From Kitasatospora sp. NBC_01246 (GTDB taxonomy: Bacteria > Actinomycetota > Actinomycetes > Streptomycetales > Streptomycetaceae), in assembly GCF_036226505.1 (NCBI RefSeq), contig NZ_CP108484.1, positions 2,046,001-2,110,000 of the forward strand: a DNA stretch of 64,000 bases, written 5' to 3'. Positions within the stretch are counted from its first letter, which is position 1. Each line of letters opens with the position of its first letter. The notes below the pieces were generated by a model. That model was given only the letters and a program-made list of their open reading frames with translations. It was not told where the DNA came from and ran no database searches. Of this stretch, positions 1 through 7,585 are shown piece after piece. A program made the translations under genes and the position numbers.

Positions 1-713
1 TCGCCCCCGACCTGATCGGCATGGGCGCCTCCGGCAAGCCCGACATCGCCTACGACTTCGCCGACCAGGCCCGCTACCTGGACGCCTGGTTCGACGCGCT
101 GGACCTGCGGGACGTCGTCCTGGTCGGCCACGACTGGGGCGGCGCTCTCGCCCTCGACCGGGCCGCCCGCCACCCCGAGCGGGTACGCGGCGTGGTCCTG
201 CTGGAGACCATGCTCAAGCCCCTCACAGCCGCCGAACTCCCCGCGCCCGCCCGCGCCCGCTTCGAGGCGTTCCGCACCCCCGTAGTCGGCGAGCGACTGG
301 TCCTCGAACAGAACGTCCTCATCGAGACCGCGTTCACGGGCGGCGTGCTGACCCCGCTCGCCGAGCCGGACGTCCGGCCGTACCGCGCCCCCTACCCCAC
401 CCCCGCGAGCCGGCGCCCGCTGCTCGCCTGGCCGCGCATGATGCCGATCGACGGCGAGCCGGCCGACGTCGTCGCCCGGATGACCGCCTACGGCATCTGG
501 CTCGCGAACAGCACGGACGTGCCCAAGCTGCTGCTGACCTTCGACTCCTCGCCGACCCTGCTGATCGACGAGGCCATGATCGCCTGGAGCCGTGAGCACA
601 TCAGCCGTCTGACCGTCGAGCACTGCGGCCCGGCCGGGCACCACGCCCCCGAGGACCGGCCCGACGCGATCGGCGGCGCGATCGCCGACTGGCTGGCCGC
701 CCAGGCCTGGTGA
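1..713 (+). CDS. Haloalkane dehalogenase-like alpha/beta hydrolase (5' end outside window)
   Basis: The reading frame is open from the left edge, so the N-terminus is missing; the first in-frame ATG (21) is internal. The visible part begins APDLIGMGASGKPD, typical of haloalkane dehalogenases. The nucleophile elbow VGHDWGG carries the Asp nucleophile followed by the Trp that in dehalogenases helps stabilise the halide. Near the C-terminus GPAGHHAPEDRP supplies the catalytic His. About 235 residues are present of a family length near 290-300. By family it hydrolyses carbon-halogen (or ester/epoxide) bonds; the true substrate is unknown. It converges with the carbonic anhydrase gene. Confidence 0.85.
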   Translation, partial: APDLIGMGASGKPDIAYDFADQARYLDAWFDALDLRDVVLVGHDWGGALALDRAARHPERVRGVVLLETMLKPLTAAELPAPARARFEAFRTPVVGERLVLEQNVLIETAFTGGVLTPLAEPDVRPYRAPYPTPASRRPLLAWPRMMPIDGEPADVVARMTAYGIWLANSTDVPKLLLTFDSSPTLLIDEAMIAWSREHISRLTVEHCGPAGHHAPEDRPDAIGGAIADWLAAQAW

Positions 714-796
714 CGGCCCCGGCACCCCGCCCGCGCGAAGGACACTCCGCCCGCGCCACATGGCACGACGGCGGGGCACCGGGACCGCTCACCCCG

Positions 797-1300
797 CTAC
801 AGCACCACCTCCGCGAGCTTCCCGGTCGCGATGTCGAAGACGAAGCCGCGCAGGGCGTCGGTCCTCGGGACGAACGGACTGTTCCGGATCCGGGCGGCGG
901 ACTGCCGGACGTCCGCCTCCAGGTCGGCGAAGGCCTCGGCCGCCCACGGCGGCTTGATGCCCGTCTCCTCCCGGATCGACTCCCGGAAGGCGTCGTCCCC
1001 GAAGGTCAGCATGCCGCAGTCGGTGTGGTGGATCAGGATGATCTCCTGTGTGCCCAGCAGCCGCTGACTGATCGCCAGCGAGCGGATCGCGTCGTCCGTG
1101 GCGACGCCGCCGGCGTTGCGGATCACGTGCGAGTCGCCCTCGTCGAGCCCGAGCGCCGCGTAGACGTCGAGCCGCGCGTCCATGCAGGCCAGGACGGCAC
1201 TCCGGCGGCCCGGCGGGAGCGGCAGCGGCCCCTGGAAGTCGACCGCGTAGGCGGCGTTGTTGCGGAGGTAGTGCTCGGTGGCGGCACCGGCTTCGGTCAT
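797..1300 (-). CDS. Beta-class carbonic anhydrase
   Basis: 167 residues. The zinc site is visible: CMDAR (Cys39, Asp41 and Arg43, the CxDxR motif) and HHTDC (His92 and Cys95, the HxxC motif). Size and motifs fit the short actinobacterial beta-carbonic anhydrases (the mycobacterial Rv1284 type), which interconvert CO2 and bicarbonate. I chose the ATG at 1300 because AAGGAGA sits just upstream with good spacing; a longer frame to 1444 runs through non-coding repeats. Five 10-bp tandem repeats (1311-1360) and a leader-peptide ORF (1524-1598) lie upstream on the same strand, so expression may be controlled through the transcript leader. Confidence 0.93.
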   Translation of the reverse strand: MTEAGAATEHYLRNNAAYAVDFQGPLPLPPGRRSAVLACMDARLDVYAALGLDEGDSHVIRNAGGVATDDAIRSLAISQRLLGTQEIILIHHTDCGMLTFGDDAFRESIREETGIKPPWAAEAFADLEADVRQSAARIRNSPFVPRTDALRGFVFDIATGKLAEVVL

Positions 1301-1310
1301 GACTGTCTCC

Positions 1311-1360
1311 TTCGAGGACGTTCGACGACGTTCCAGGACATTCGAGGACATGTGAGGACG
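1311..1360. repeat. Five tandem 10-bp repeats upstream of carbonic anhydrase
   Basis: On the plus strand the 50 bp read as five consecutive decamers: TTCGAGGACG, TTCGACGACG, TTCCAGGACA, TTCGAGGACA and TGTGAGGACG. They begin 11 bp upstream of the carbonic anhydrase start codon, beside its ribosome binding site. A 10-bp period places each unit on nearly the same DNA face, and on the RNA could form alternative pairings. The function is not known; a regulator-binding array or slippage product are both possible. Confidence 0.85.
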
Positions 1361-1523
1361 GGGGTTCACCGCGGGAGGTGCCCGGGCGCGGGGCACCGAC
1401 GGGTACGCCGGAGCGGCTCGGCCGCCTCGGGCGCTTCGGGACACGGGGCCGGCTCACGGGACCGGCGAGGACCGGACGGCGACAGCGCGGGGCACGGGAG
1501 AGGCGCGCGCGGAAGGCCGTACG

Positions 1524-1598
1524 TCAGCGGTCGAGCGGACAACTCGCGCTGGACAGGCGGCCGTAGTCGACGTGACGACGGCGGACGAGCTCGGTCAT
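1524..1598 (-). CDS. Putative leader peptide of the RRHVD..R.SSA.C type
   Basis: A 24-residue ORF starts ATG at 1598 and stops TGA at 1524; the peptide is MTELVRRRHVDYGRLSSASC followed by PLDR. The core RRHVDxxRxSSAxC matches the small leader peptides often found in front of sulfur and cysteine assimilation genes in streptomycetes, which carry a conserved late Cys and are thought to sense cysteine supply by attenuation. The next gene downstream on the same strand is the carbonic anhydrase, 224 bp away. A TATTAC -10-like hexamer (1608-1613) lies just upstream. The remaining sequence in the 1301-1726 gap shows no other gene. Confidence 0.7.
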   Translation of the reverse strand: MTELVRRRHVDYGRLSSASCPLDR

Positions 1599-1726
1599 GG
1601 CCGCACCGTAATACCCAACTCACCATCTCCGCCAGGGAATCGACCCGACACCACCCGAACGAGGCAATCGGACTCCCCCGCCCGGGGCACAATGACCCTC
1701 CACAGCACAGGAACCCGGGGCCCCGC

Positions 1727-2629
1727 ATGACCGACTTCGCGATCGACGAGACCTTGGTGCGGGAACTCCTGCGGGAGCAGCACCCCGACCTCGCCGGGCT
1801 GGACATCCGCCGGGTGGACGCCGGGTGGGACAACCAGCAGTGGCGGCTCGGCGAGGAGTTGGCCGTACGGATCCCCCGCACGGAACGGGCGCCGGAGCTG
1901 CTGCGGAAGGAGCGGGAGTGGCTGTCCGTGCTGGCCCCGCGGCTGCCCCTGCCGATCCCGGTCCACGTTCGGGCCGGCGAGCCGTCCGCGCTCCTCCCCC
2001 GGCCGTGGAGCGTGGTGCGCTGGGTACCGGGCGAGCCGGCCGACCGGGCGCCGATCGAGCGTGGCGACCACGCGGCGGGCGTGCTCGCGGAGTTCCTCGC
2101 GGCGCTCCACCGGGAGGCGCCCGCCGGGGCGTTCCCCGGTTCGAACCGGGGCGCTCCGCCCAGGGAGGCCGCCGGCGGCTTCGAGCAGCAGTTCCACCTC
2201 GTCGCCGCCGACGTCGCGGCAGACGTCCGGCGGGTCTGGGCGGAGGCCGTCGCCGCGCCCGACCGGGAGGGCCCGCCGCGCTGGCTGCACGGCGACCTCC
2301 ACCCGGCGAACGTCGTCGTCACGGACGGGACGCTGTCCGGCGTGCTCGACTTCGGCGAACTCTGCGCCGGCGACCCGGCGGCGGACCTCGCGGCGGCCTG
2401 GCTGCTCCTGCCCGAAGGCGCGGCGGACGGCTTCTTCGACGCCTACGCCGAGGCCACCGCGGCCGAGGTGGACACGGCGACGGTGCTGCGCGCCCGGGGC
2501 TGGGCGCTGCTGCGCTGCCTCTCCCTGATCGGCATAGGCCTGGCCGGGGAGCGCGGCCTCCCCGGTGGGCAGCGGACCTGGGGTCCGGCCGGGCGGGCGG
2601 CGCTCGCGCGGGTCCTGGCTACGGGGTAG
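1727..2629 (+). CDS. Aminoglycoside phosphotransferase (APH) family kinase
   Basis: 300 residues with the APH/choline-kinase fold. The catalytic loop is HGDLHPANVV (His188, Asp190) and the metal-binding DFG-like motif is LDFGE (Asp208). The family transfers phosphate from ATP to aminoglycosides, macrolides or small metabolites such as homoserine. Sequence alone does not tell whether this is a resistance gene. I took the ATG at 1727 because the domain starts there; the same frame is open to 710 only because of GC bias. Its 3' end overlaps the convergent AraC-type gene by 11 bp. Confidence 0.85.
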   Translation: MTDFAIDETLVRELLREQHPDLAGLDIRRVDAGWDNQQWRLGEELAVRIPRTERAPELLRKEREWLSVLAPRLPLPIPVHVRAGEPSALLPRPWSVVRWVPGEPADRAPIERGDHAAGVLAEFLAALHREAPAGAFPGSNRGAPPREAAGGFEQQFHLVAADVAADVRRVWAEAVAAPDREGPPRWLHGDLHPANVVVTDGTLSGVLDFGELCAGDPAADLAAAWLLLPEGAADGFFDAYAEATAAEVDTATVLRARGWALLRCLSLIGIGLAGERGLPGGQRTWGPAGRAALARVLATG

Positions 2630-3596
2630 ACCCGGGGGCGGGCGCCCCGGCGGCCGCCCGGTGCCGTGCGCGGTAGGAGCGCGGCGTGGTGCCGGTCAGC
2701 CGGGCGAAGTGCTGCCGCAGGCTCGCGGCCGACGCGAAACCGGCCAGCGCCGCCACCCGTTCCACCGGCTCGTCGGTCTCCGTGAGCAGCTCGCGGGCGC
2801 GGTCCAGGCGCAGCCGGAGCAGGTACTGCGGCGGGCTGACGCCGGCCTGGGCGCGGAACCGGCGGTTGAGGCTGCTGACGCTGATTCCGGCGTGCGCGGC
2901 GACGTCGGCGGGGGTCAGCGGGAGGTGGAGGCGGGCCTTCAGCCAGCGCAGGGTCGGTTCCAGGCCCGCGCTGTCGGCGAGTTCGCGGTCGATGCCCTCC
3001 TGGACGCGGTCCGCGTGCCGCAGCAGGGGGGTGAGGAGCTCCCGCGAGGTCTCGCCGGCCGTCCGCTCCCCGTGGTCCTGGGCCAGCAGGTGCAGGCAGA
3101 CGTCCAGCCCGCCGAAGATCCCGGCCGAGGTGAGGAAGCGGCCGTCGGCCACCGCCGCGCCGACCGGGTCGACCTCGATCCGGGGGTGCCGCCGGGCCAG
3201 TTCCGCGGTGTGCCGCCAACCGGTGGTGGCGCGCCGGCCGTCGAGCAGGCCGGTGGCCGCGAGGGTGAACACCCCGGTGCCGATCGCGCCGATCCGGCCG
3301 CCCCGCGCGGCGGCGGCCCGCAGCATGTCGAGGACCTCGGACGGCGGCTCCGCCGGGGCGCCGTCGCGCCCCGCCAGCAGCACGATGTCGGCGTCGGCGA
3401 GGCCCTCCAGCCCGTGCGGGACGGTGATGCCCAGCGGCGCCGGCAGGCCGATCCCGACCGGCCCGGGCGCGGCACACAACCGCACCTCGTAGGCGACCCC
3501 CGGGTGCTCACGTGCCGCCGTCCCGAACACCAGCCCCGGCGTGGTGAGGTGGTGTCCGGGCAGCCCGTCGGGCACGAGGACGGCGATGACCGACAT
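2619..3596 (-). CDS. GlxA-type transcriptional regulator (DJ-1/PfpI + AraC HTH)
   Basis: 325 residues: an N-terminal DJ-1/PfpI (class I amidotransferase-like) domain of roughly 190 residues and a C-terminal AraC double helix-turn-helix (about 215-315). In enzymes of the DJ-1 group a cysteine sits at the nucleophile elbow; here the position reads AIGTGVFTL with no Cys, so the domain is probably a ligand sensor, not an enzyme. It is a close paralogue of the gene at 5218-6327. Target genes are unknown; the adjacent Nudix and protease genes on the same strand are candidates only by position. Confidence 0.88.
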   Translation of the reverse strand: MSVIAVLVPDGLPGHHLTTPGLVFGTAAREHPGVAYEVRLCAAPGPVGIGLPAPLGITVPHGLEGLADADIVLLAGRDGAPAEPPSEVLDMLRAAAARGGRIGAIGTGVFTLAATGLLDGRRATTGWRHTAELARRHPRIEVDPVGAAVADGRFLTSAGIFGGLDVCLHLLAQDHGERTAGETSRELLTPLLRHADRVQEGIDRELADSAGLEPTLRWLKARLHLPLTPADVAAHAGISVSSLNRRFRAQAGVSPPQYLLRLRLDRARELLTETDEPVERVAALAGFASAASLRQHFARLTGTTPRSYRARHRAAAGAPAPGSTP

Positions 3597-3645
3597 ACCC
3601 GGAATGTACCCGAAGCCCGGGGCGGCCTGGCCACCGTCCCGGCGG

Positions 3646-4116
3646 TCACCCCAGGTAGGGCGTCGCCCGGTGGTCGAGGTGGTGCCGGAGCCGGAGCCGC
3701 TGCGTGTGGTGCATCGGCAGGTCCCCGATGTCGTCCGGAGCCACGAACCGCAGGTCGGTCGACTCGTCGGAGATCCGGAGCTCCCCGCCCGTGACGCGGG
3801 CGGTGAAGCAGACGTTGAACTGCTGCCGCACCTCGCCGTCGGAGTAGGCGATCACATGCCGGGGGTCGGTGTAGGTGCCGACCAGCCCGGTGATCTCGAC
3901 GACGAGCCCGGTCTCCTCGCGGACCTCCCGGACCGCGGTGCCGGGAAGCGACTCACCGAGGTCCATCATGCCGCCCGGCAGCGCGTACAGGCCGTTGTCG
4001 GCGCGCCGTTGGAGCAGCACGCGCCCCTCCTCGTCGGTCACCACGGCCGACGCCGCCACCACCAGCCGGTTCGGCTCCGGCGCGCCGGGATCGTCGTAGA
4101 ACTCGGTTCGTGCCAC
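3646..4116 (-). CDS. Nudix hydrolase
   Basis: 156 residues with a complete Nudix box at about residues 49-71: Gly49, Glu55, then REVREETGL (63-71), which supplies the metal-binding glutamates. The family cleaves nucleoside diphosphates linked to another moiety, including oxidised nucleotides and NDP-sugars; the substrate cannot be read from the box. The start ATG at 4116 gives MARTEFYDDPGAPEPNRLV, a common opening for streptomycete Nudix proteins. It lies 49 bp upstream of the AraC-type regulator and on the same strand. Confidence 0.93.
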   Translation of the reverse strand: MARTEFYDDPGAPEPNRLVVAASAVVTDEEGRVLLQRRADNGLYALPGGMMDLGESLPGTAVREVREETGLVVEITGLVGTYTDPRHVIAYSDGEVRQQFNVCFTARVTGGELRISDESTDLRFVAPDDIGDLPMHHTQRLRLRHHLDHRATPYLG

Positions 4117-4225
4117 GTGGTCAGCTCTCCTCGACTCTTCGGCGACCGGTGGGGCGGCGTTCCCATACTGCCCTGGCGGCCGGGGGCCGGGCGGCGGGAG
4201 CGCCCGGCGCTGCCGCCGCCGGGAG

Positions 4226-5056
4226 TCAGCTGTTCTGGTGGATCGTCTGCCGGATCCAGTCCGCGTACGCCGGAACGCTGGTGTAGAGGCCCGGGCCGGT
4301 CGAACAGGTCGGGTCGGTGTCGCCGTCGCCCGAGGTGGTGCCGACGAGTTCCCAGCGGCCGCCCCGGCCCTTCTGGAGCTGCGGGCCGCCGGAGTCCCCG
4401 AAGCAGGCCATCGCGCCCGGCACCTGGCTGACCGTGCAGAGGCGCAGCCACCCCGCCCGGCCGGGGGCGCACTCGTCGACGGCTCCCCGGCGGGTCTCCA
4501 ACTGCTGGAGCCGGTTCGCGAACTCGGCCCGCTGCGGGGTGTCCACGTCGGCGACGCTGCCGAAGCCGAGCAGCCGGGTCGGCGTACCGGGCCGGGCCGC
4601 GCGGTCGGCGATCCGGACGGGCTGCTCGCTCACCGGGCGGTCCAGCCGGATCAGCGCGAGGTCGTCCTGGTTGGCTCCGCCGCCGCCGGTGCCGATCCCG
4701 TAGCCGGGGTGGGTGATCGTCCGCTCGATGGTGCGCACGGTGCCGCCGGACGTGCGCCGGTCCGAGCCGATCCGGACGGTGCCGTCCAGGACCACGCCGA
4801 TCTCGGGGTCGAGGCAGTGGCCCGCCGTCAGCACCCACTGCGGGTGGATCAGTGTCGCGCCGCAGACACCGTCGGCCAGGCCCTGCGTCGGAGCCGACAT
4901 CGGGATCGAGGCCATGTACGGGTAGCGCCCGGTGGCGTCCGTCCCGTTGACGATGGCTCCGGCGCTGCCGGTCATGGCGGTGGCGCACACCGTCGCGGCC
5001 AGGGCGACGGTGGCGACGCGGGCCGCTCGGCGGGCCAGGGAGCTGAAAGCGGGCAT
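4226..5056 (-). CDS. Secreted trypsin-like serine protease (S1 family)
   Basis: 276 residues. The ATG at 5056 is preceded by AAGGA and opens a signal peptide (basic SLARRAARVA, then a hydrophobic Ala/Val core to about residue 33). Mature trypsin-like sequence starts at IVNG (35-38), the usual activation junction. The triad is clear: TAGHC (His), DDLALIRL (Asp) and GDSGGP (Ser). It is likely exported and active outside the cell as an endopeptidase. The frame continues 36 codons upstream of 5056 but those codons do not look like coding sequence. Confidence 0.93.
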   Translation of the reverse strand: MPAFSSLARRAARVATVALAATVCATAMTGSAGAIVNGTDATGRYPYMASIPMSAPTQGLADGVCGATLIHPQWVLTAGHCLDPEIGVVLDGTVRIGSDRRTSGGTVRTIERTITHPGYGIGTGGGGANQDDLALIRLDRPVSEQPVRIADRAARPGTPTRLLGFGSVADVDTPQRAEFANRLQQLETRRGAVDECAPGRAGWLRLCTVSQVPGAMACFGDSGGPQLQKGRGGRWELVGTTSGDGDTDPTCSTGPGLYTSVPAYADWIRQTIHQNS

Positions 5057-5217
5057 GGCAGGTCCTTCGTTCGGGGTGCGCGTGAGCGCGCTTCGGGTGT
5101 TCGGATCAGGAGTGGCGCGGACGCCCCGGCGGTGCGGGTGCCGCGTACCGCCCATCCTTCGCACCGGCCCGCGCCCGGAACAGCGGCTCCGATGTCACCC
5201 TCGGCTAAATTCTGGAC

Positions 5218-6327
5218 ATGCCAGTGATCGCTGTCCTCGCCCTCGACGGCGTACCGGGCCACCAGCTCACCGCGCCGGGGATCTCCTTCGGCGCCGCCGC
5301 GCGCCACCACCCGCACGTCGGGTACGAGGTGCGGTACTGCGCGGGCCCCGGGTTCCGTACGACGGGGGCGCCGGCACCGTTCCGGCTCGACACACCGTGG
5401 GGCCTGGAGGGGCTGGCGGGTGCGGACACCGTACTGGTGCCCGGCCACGACGGTTTCCGTGCGGAGCCGCCGCCCGGGGTCGTCGACGCGCTGCGGGCCG
5501 CGGCGGCCGGGGGCAGCCGGATCGGTGCGATCGGGACGGGGACGTTCACCCTCGCCGCCACCGGGCTGCTGGACGGGCGGCGGGCCGCGACCGGCCGCCG
5601 GTACGCGGCCGAACTGGCCGGGCGCCACCCCCGGATCGAGGTCGACCCGGAGGGCTCGGTCACGGACGCGGCGCCGTTCCACAGCGCGGCGGGGGTGCTC
5701 GGCGGGGTCGACCTCTGCCTGCGGCTGATCACCCTGGACCACGGCGAGCCGGTCGCCATCGAGACGGAGCGGCAGGTCTTCCTGGAGCTGCACGGGCCTG
5801 CCGGGCCGGCGGCCTCCAGCGGGGCGGCGGCCACCACCGCGTCGGCGGCCACCACCGCTACCGCTCGCGCACCGGGTCCCGGGGGCTCCCGGCTCGGGCC
5901 GACGCTCCGGTGGCTGGAGGCCCACCTCGACCGGCCGCTGACGCTGAACGACCTCGCCGACCACGCCGGACTCACCGTCCGCGGCCTGACCAGGCGCTTC
6001 CGGGCCGAGACCGGGCTGCCGCCGCTGCAGTACCTGCTCCGCGCGCGCATCCAGCTCGCGCAGCGCCTGCTGGAGCGCGGCGACGAGCCGGTCGAACGCA
6101 TCGCCACCCGCACGGGGCTCGGCACGCCCGCCAACCTGCGCCACCACTTCCAGCACCACACGGGGACCAGCCCCCGGACCTACCGGGCGGCCTTCCGCTC
6201 CCTCGTCTCCACCCTGACCTGGGCCGACGGCCGCCCGGCCGGCGACGCCCCGGCAGCGGGCCGGGCCGACCGACCGGTTCCCCCGCACGACCGCCGCGCC
6301 CCGGCCGATCGTCGTGCCTGGTCCTGA
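5218..6327 (+). CDS. GlxA-type transcriptional regulator (DJ-1/PfpI + AraC HTH), second copy
   Basis: 369 residues, with the same architecture as the gene at 2619-3596 and similar along its length (both open with xVIAVLxxDGxPGH). It differs by an Ala/Thr/Gly-rich low-complexity linker of about 30 residues between the two domains (about 195-225) and an Arg/Pro/Ala-rich tail. The nucleophile elbow again lacks Cys (AIGTGTFTL). The two copies flank the Nudix and protease genes, suggesting a local duplication with inversion. Its stop codon lies at the centre of the 33-bp palindrome at 6311-6343. Confidence 0.88.
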   Translation: MPVIAVLALDGVPGHQLTAPGISFGAAARHHPHVGYEVRYCAGPGFRTTGAPAPFRLDTPWGLEGLAGADTVLVPGHDGFRAEPPPGVVDALRAAAAGGSRIGAIGTGTFTLAATGLLDGRRAATGRRYAAELAGRHPRIEVDPEGSVTDAAPFHSAAGVLGGVDLCLRLITLDHGEPVAIETERQVFLELHGPAGPAASSGAAATTASAATTATARAPGPGGSRLGPTLRWLEAHLDRPLTLNDLADHAGLTVRGLTRRFRAETGLPPLQYLLRARIQLAQRLLERGDEPVERIATRTGLGTPANLRHHFQHHTGTSPRTYRAAFRSLVSTLTWADGRPAGDAPAAGRADRPVPPHDRRAPADRRAWS

Positions 6328-6343
6328 CAGGACCAGGCACGAC
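6311..6343. promoter_or_regulatory. Perfect 33-bp inverted repeat upstream of XRE/MmyB regulator
   Basis: Two perfect 16-bp arms flank a single A at 6327: GTCGTGCCTGGTCCTG and its exact complement. The repeat ends 26 bp before the ATG of the XRE/MmyB gene and overlaps the last codons of the AraC-type gene. As DNA it suits a dimeric repressor site (autoregulation); as RNA it would form a strong hairpin able to terminate the upstream transcript. The single-base spacer and lack of a natural loop favour a protein-binding site. Confidence 0.75.
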
Positions 6344-6369
6344 GGCGGCGCGTCGGCCAGAATCGGCAC

Positions 6370-7305
6370 ATGAGTTCCCCGACCGCCCTCGGCGTCTTCC
6401 TGCGTTCCCGCCGCGCCCGGCTGCTGCCCCAGGAGGTCGGCCTGCCCGGCGCGGGCGCCCGGCGGCGGGTCGCCGGCCTGCGCCGCGAGGAGATCGCCGA
6501 ACTCGCCGGGGTCAGCGTCGACTACTACACCCGGATGGAACAGGGCCGGGTCCGCAACGCCTCGCCCGCGGTGCTCGACGCGCTGGCCCGGGCGCTGCGC
6601 CTGGAGGAGCAGGAGACCCGGCACCTGCACCGGATCGCCCGCCCGGCCGCCGCCACGCGGCGGGCCGCGCCGGCGGCGGAGGAGCCGCAGCGCGTCCGGC
6701 CGATGCTGCGGACCCTCCTGCGGTCCCTCCCGGAGCTGCCCGCGCTGGTGATGGGGCAGCGGATGGACGTGCTGGCCTGGAACCGGGCGGCGAGCGCGCT
6801 GTTCGGAGACTTCGCGGCCCTGGAACCCGCCGCGCGCAACATCGCCAGGATCACCTTCCTGCACCCCGAGTCCCGTTCCCTGTACGCGGACTGGGACGAG
6901 TGCGCGCGGGGGAACGTGGCCCATCTGGGCATGGAGGCGGGCCGCCGGCCCGACGACCCCCGACTGCGCGAGCTGATCGGTGAACTCGCGATGAAGAGCC
7001 GGGAGTTCCGCACCTGGTGGGCCGAACGCCCGGTGCGGGACAAGACGTCCGGGGTCAAGCGCTTCCACCACCCGGTGGTCGGCACGCTCGAATTGACCTA
7101 CGAGACCCTGCGGGCGGCCGACGACCCGGCCCAGGCGCTGATCACCTACGCGCCCGAGCCCGGCAGTCCGTCCGAGGACGCCCTGCGGCTACTGCTGGCC
7201 TGGACGGCGCAGCAGACCCCGGCCGACCACCCGGCCCCACCGACCGGCACCGCTCAGGGCCGCCCGTCGGACGACCACGCCCGGCGCGAGGACCACGCCC
7301 GCTAG
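6370..7305 (+). CDS. XRE-family regulator with MmyB-like ligand-binding domain
   Basis: 311 residues. An N-terminal helix-turn-helix (about 5-75; RREEIAELAGVSVDYYTRME) is followed by the MmyB-like domain with family signatures LAWNRAASALFGDF, TFLHPESRSLYADW and VKRFHHPVVGTLELTYE. In streptomycetes such regulators usually sit beside an oxidoreductase gene that they control and bind a palindrome. Here no partner gene is adjacent, only the palindrome at 6311-6343 and 889 bp of non-coding DNA. The C-terminal about 35 residues are low-complexity. Confidence 0.92.
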   Translation: MSSPTALGVFLRSRRARLLPQEVGLPGAGARRRVAGLRREEIAELAGVSVDYYTRMEQGRVRNASPAVLDALARALRLEEQETRHLHRIARPAAATRRAAPAAEEPQRVRPMLRTLLRSLPELPALVMGQRMDVLAWNRAASALFGDFAALEPAARNIARITFLHPESRSLYADWDECARGNVAHLGMEAGRRPDDPRLRELIGELAMKSREFRTWWAERPVRDKTSGVKRFHHPVVGTLELTYETLRAADDPAQALITYAPEPGSPSEDALRLLLAWTAQQTPADHPAPPTGTAQGRPSDDHARREDHAR

Positions 7306-7421
7306 GCGCCGGACAGGCCGGCTCCCGGCCCGCCCCCGCCCCGGCCCGCCACTGGCTCCAGCGCCGTCGCCATCCCCGTCACCAACGCCGACCCGGCGGC
7401 CGCTCATGCCCCGGTTGCCCG

Positions 7422-7443
7422 AAAGGGCAACCGCCCGGCGCCT
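7422..7443 (+). terminator. Hairpin with GAAA loop downstream of the XRE/MmyB gene
   Basis: The arms CGGTTGCCC and GGGCAACCG pair perfectly around a GAAA tetraloop, 117 bp past the regulator stop codon. No U-tract follows, as is common in high-GC actinobacteria. Confidence 0.55.
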
Positions 7444-7569
7444 TCGGGCAGGGGTCGCCACCGGCCGCGCAGGCCGTTCCTCCGCCGCAACTCCGGCCTG
7501 GTCACCGCCCGTTCCCACGGATCGCGTCGGCGACCGCGAGCCTCCTCCGGAGAAGGGTTGACACCACAA

Positions 7570-7585
7570 GTTGGTCTAGTCCACC
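7570..7585. promoter_or_regulatory. DasR operator (dre)-like site beside a TTGACA element
   Basis: GTTGGTCTAGTCCACC is close to the 16-bp dre consensus ACTGGTCTAGACCAGT bound by DasR, the GlcNAc-responsive GntR regulator; the inner TGGTCTAGTCCA departs from perfect symmetry at one pair. TTGACA at 7558-7563 precedes it, the arrangement seen in chitinase-gene promoters. No chitin or amino-sugar gene follows; the next gene is 610 bp away. Confidence 0.5.

Noticed and set aside
710..1726. In-frame upstream extension of the APH-like kinase
   Set aside because: It runs antisense to the carbonic anhydrase and leader peptide and lacks domain similarity; the kinase starts at 1727.
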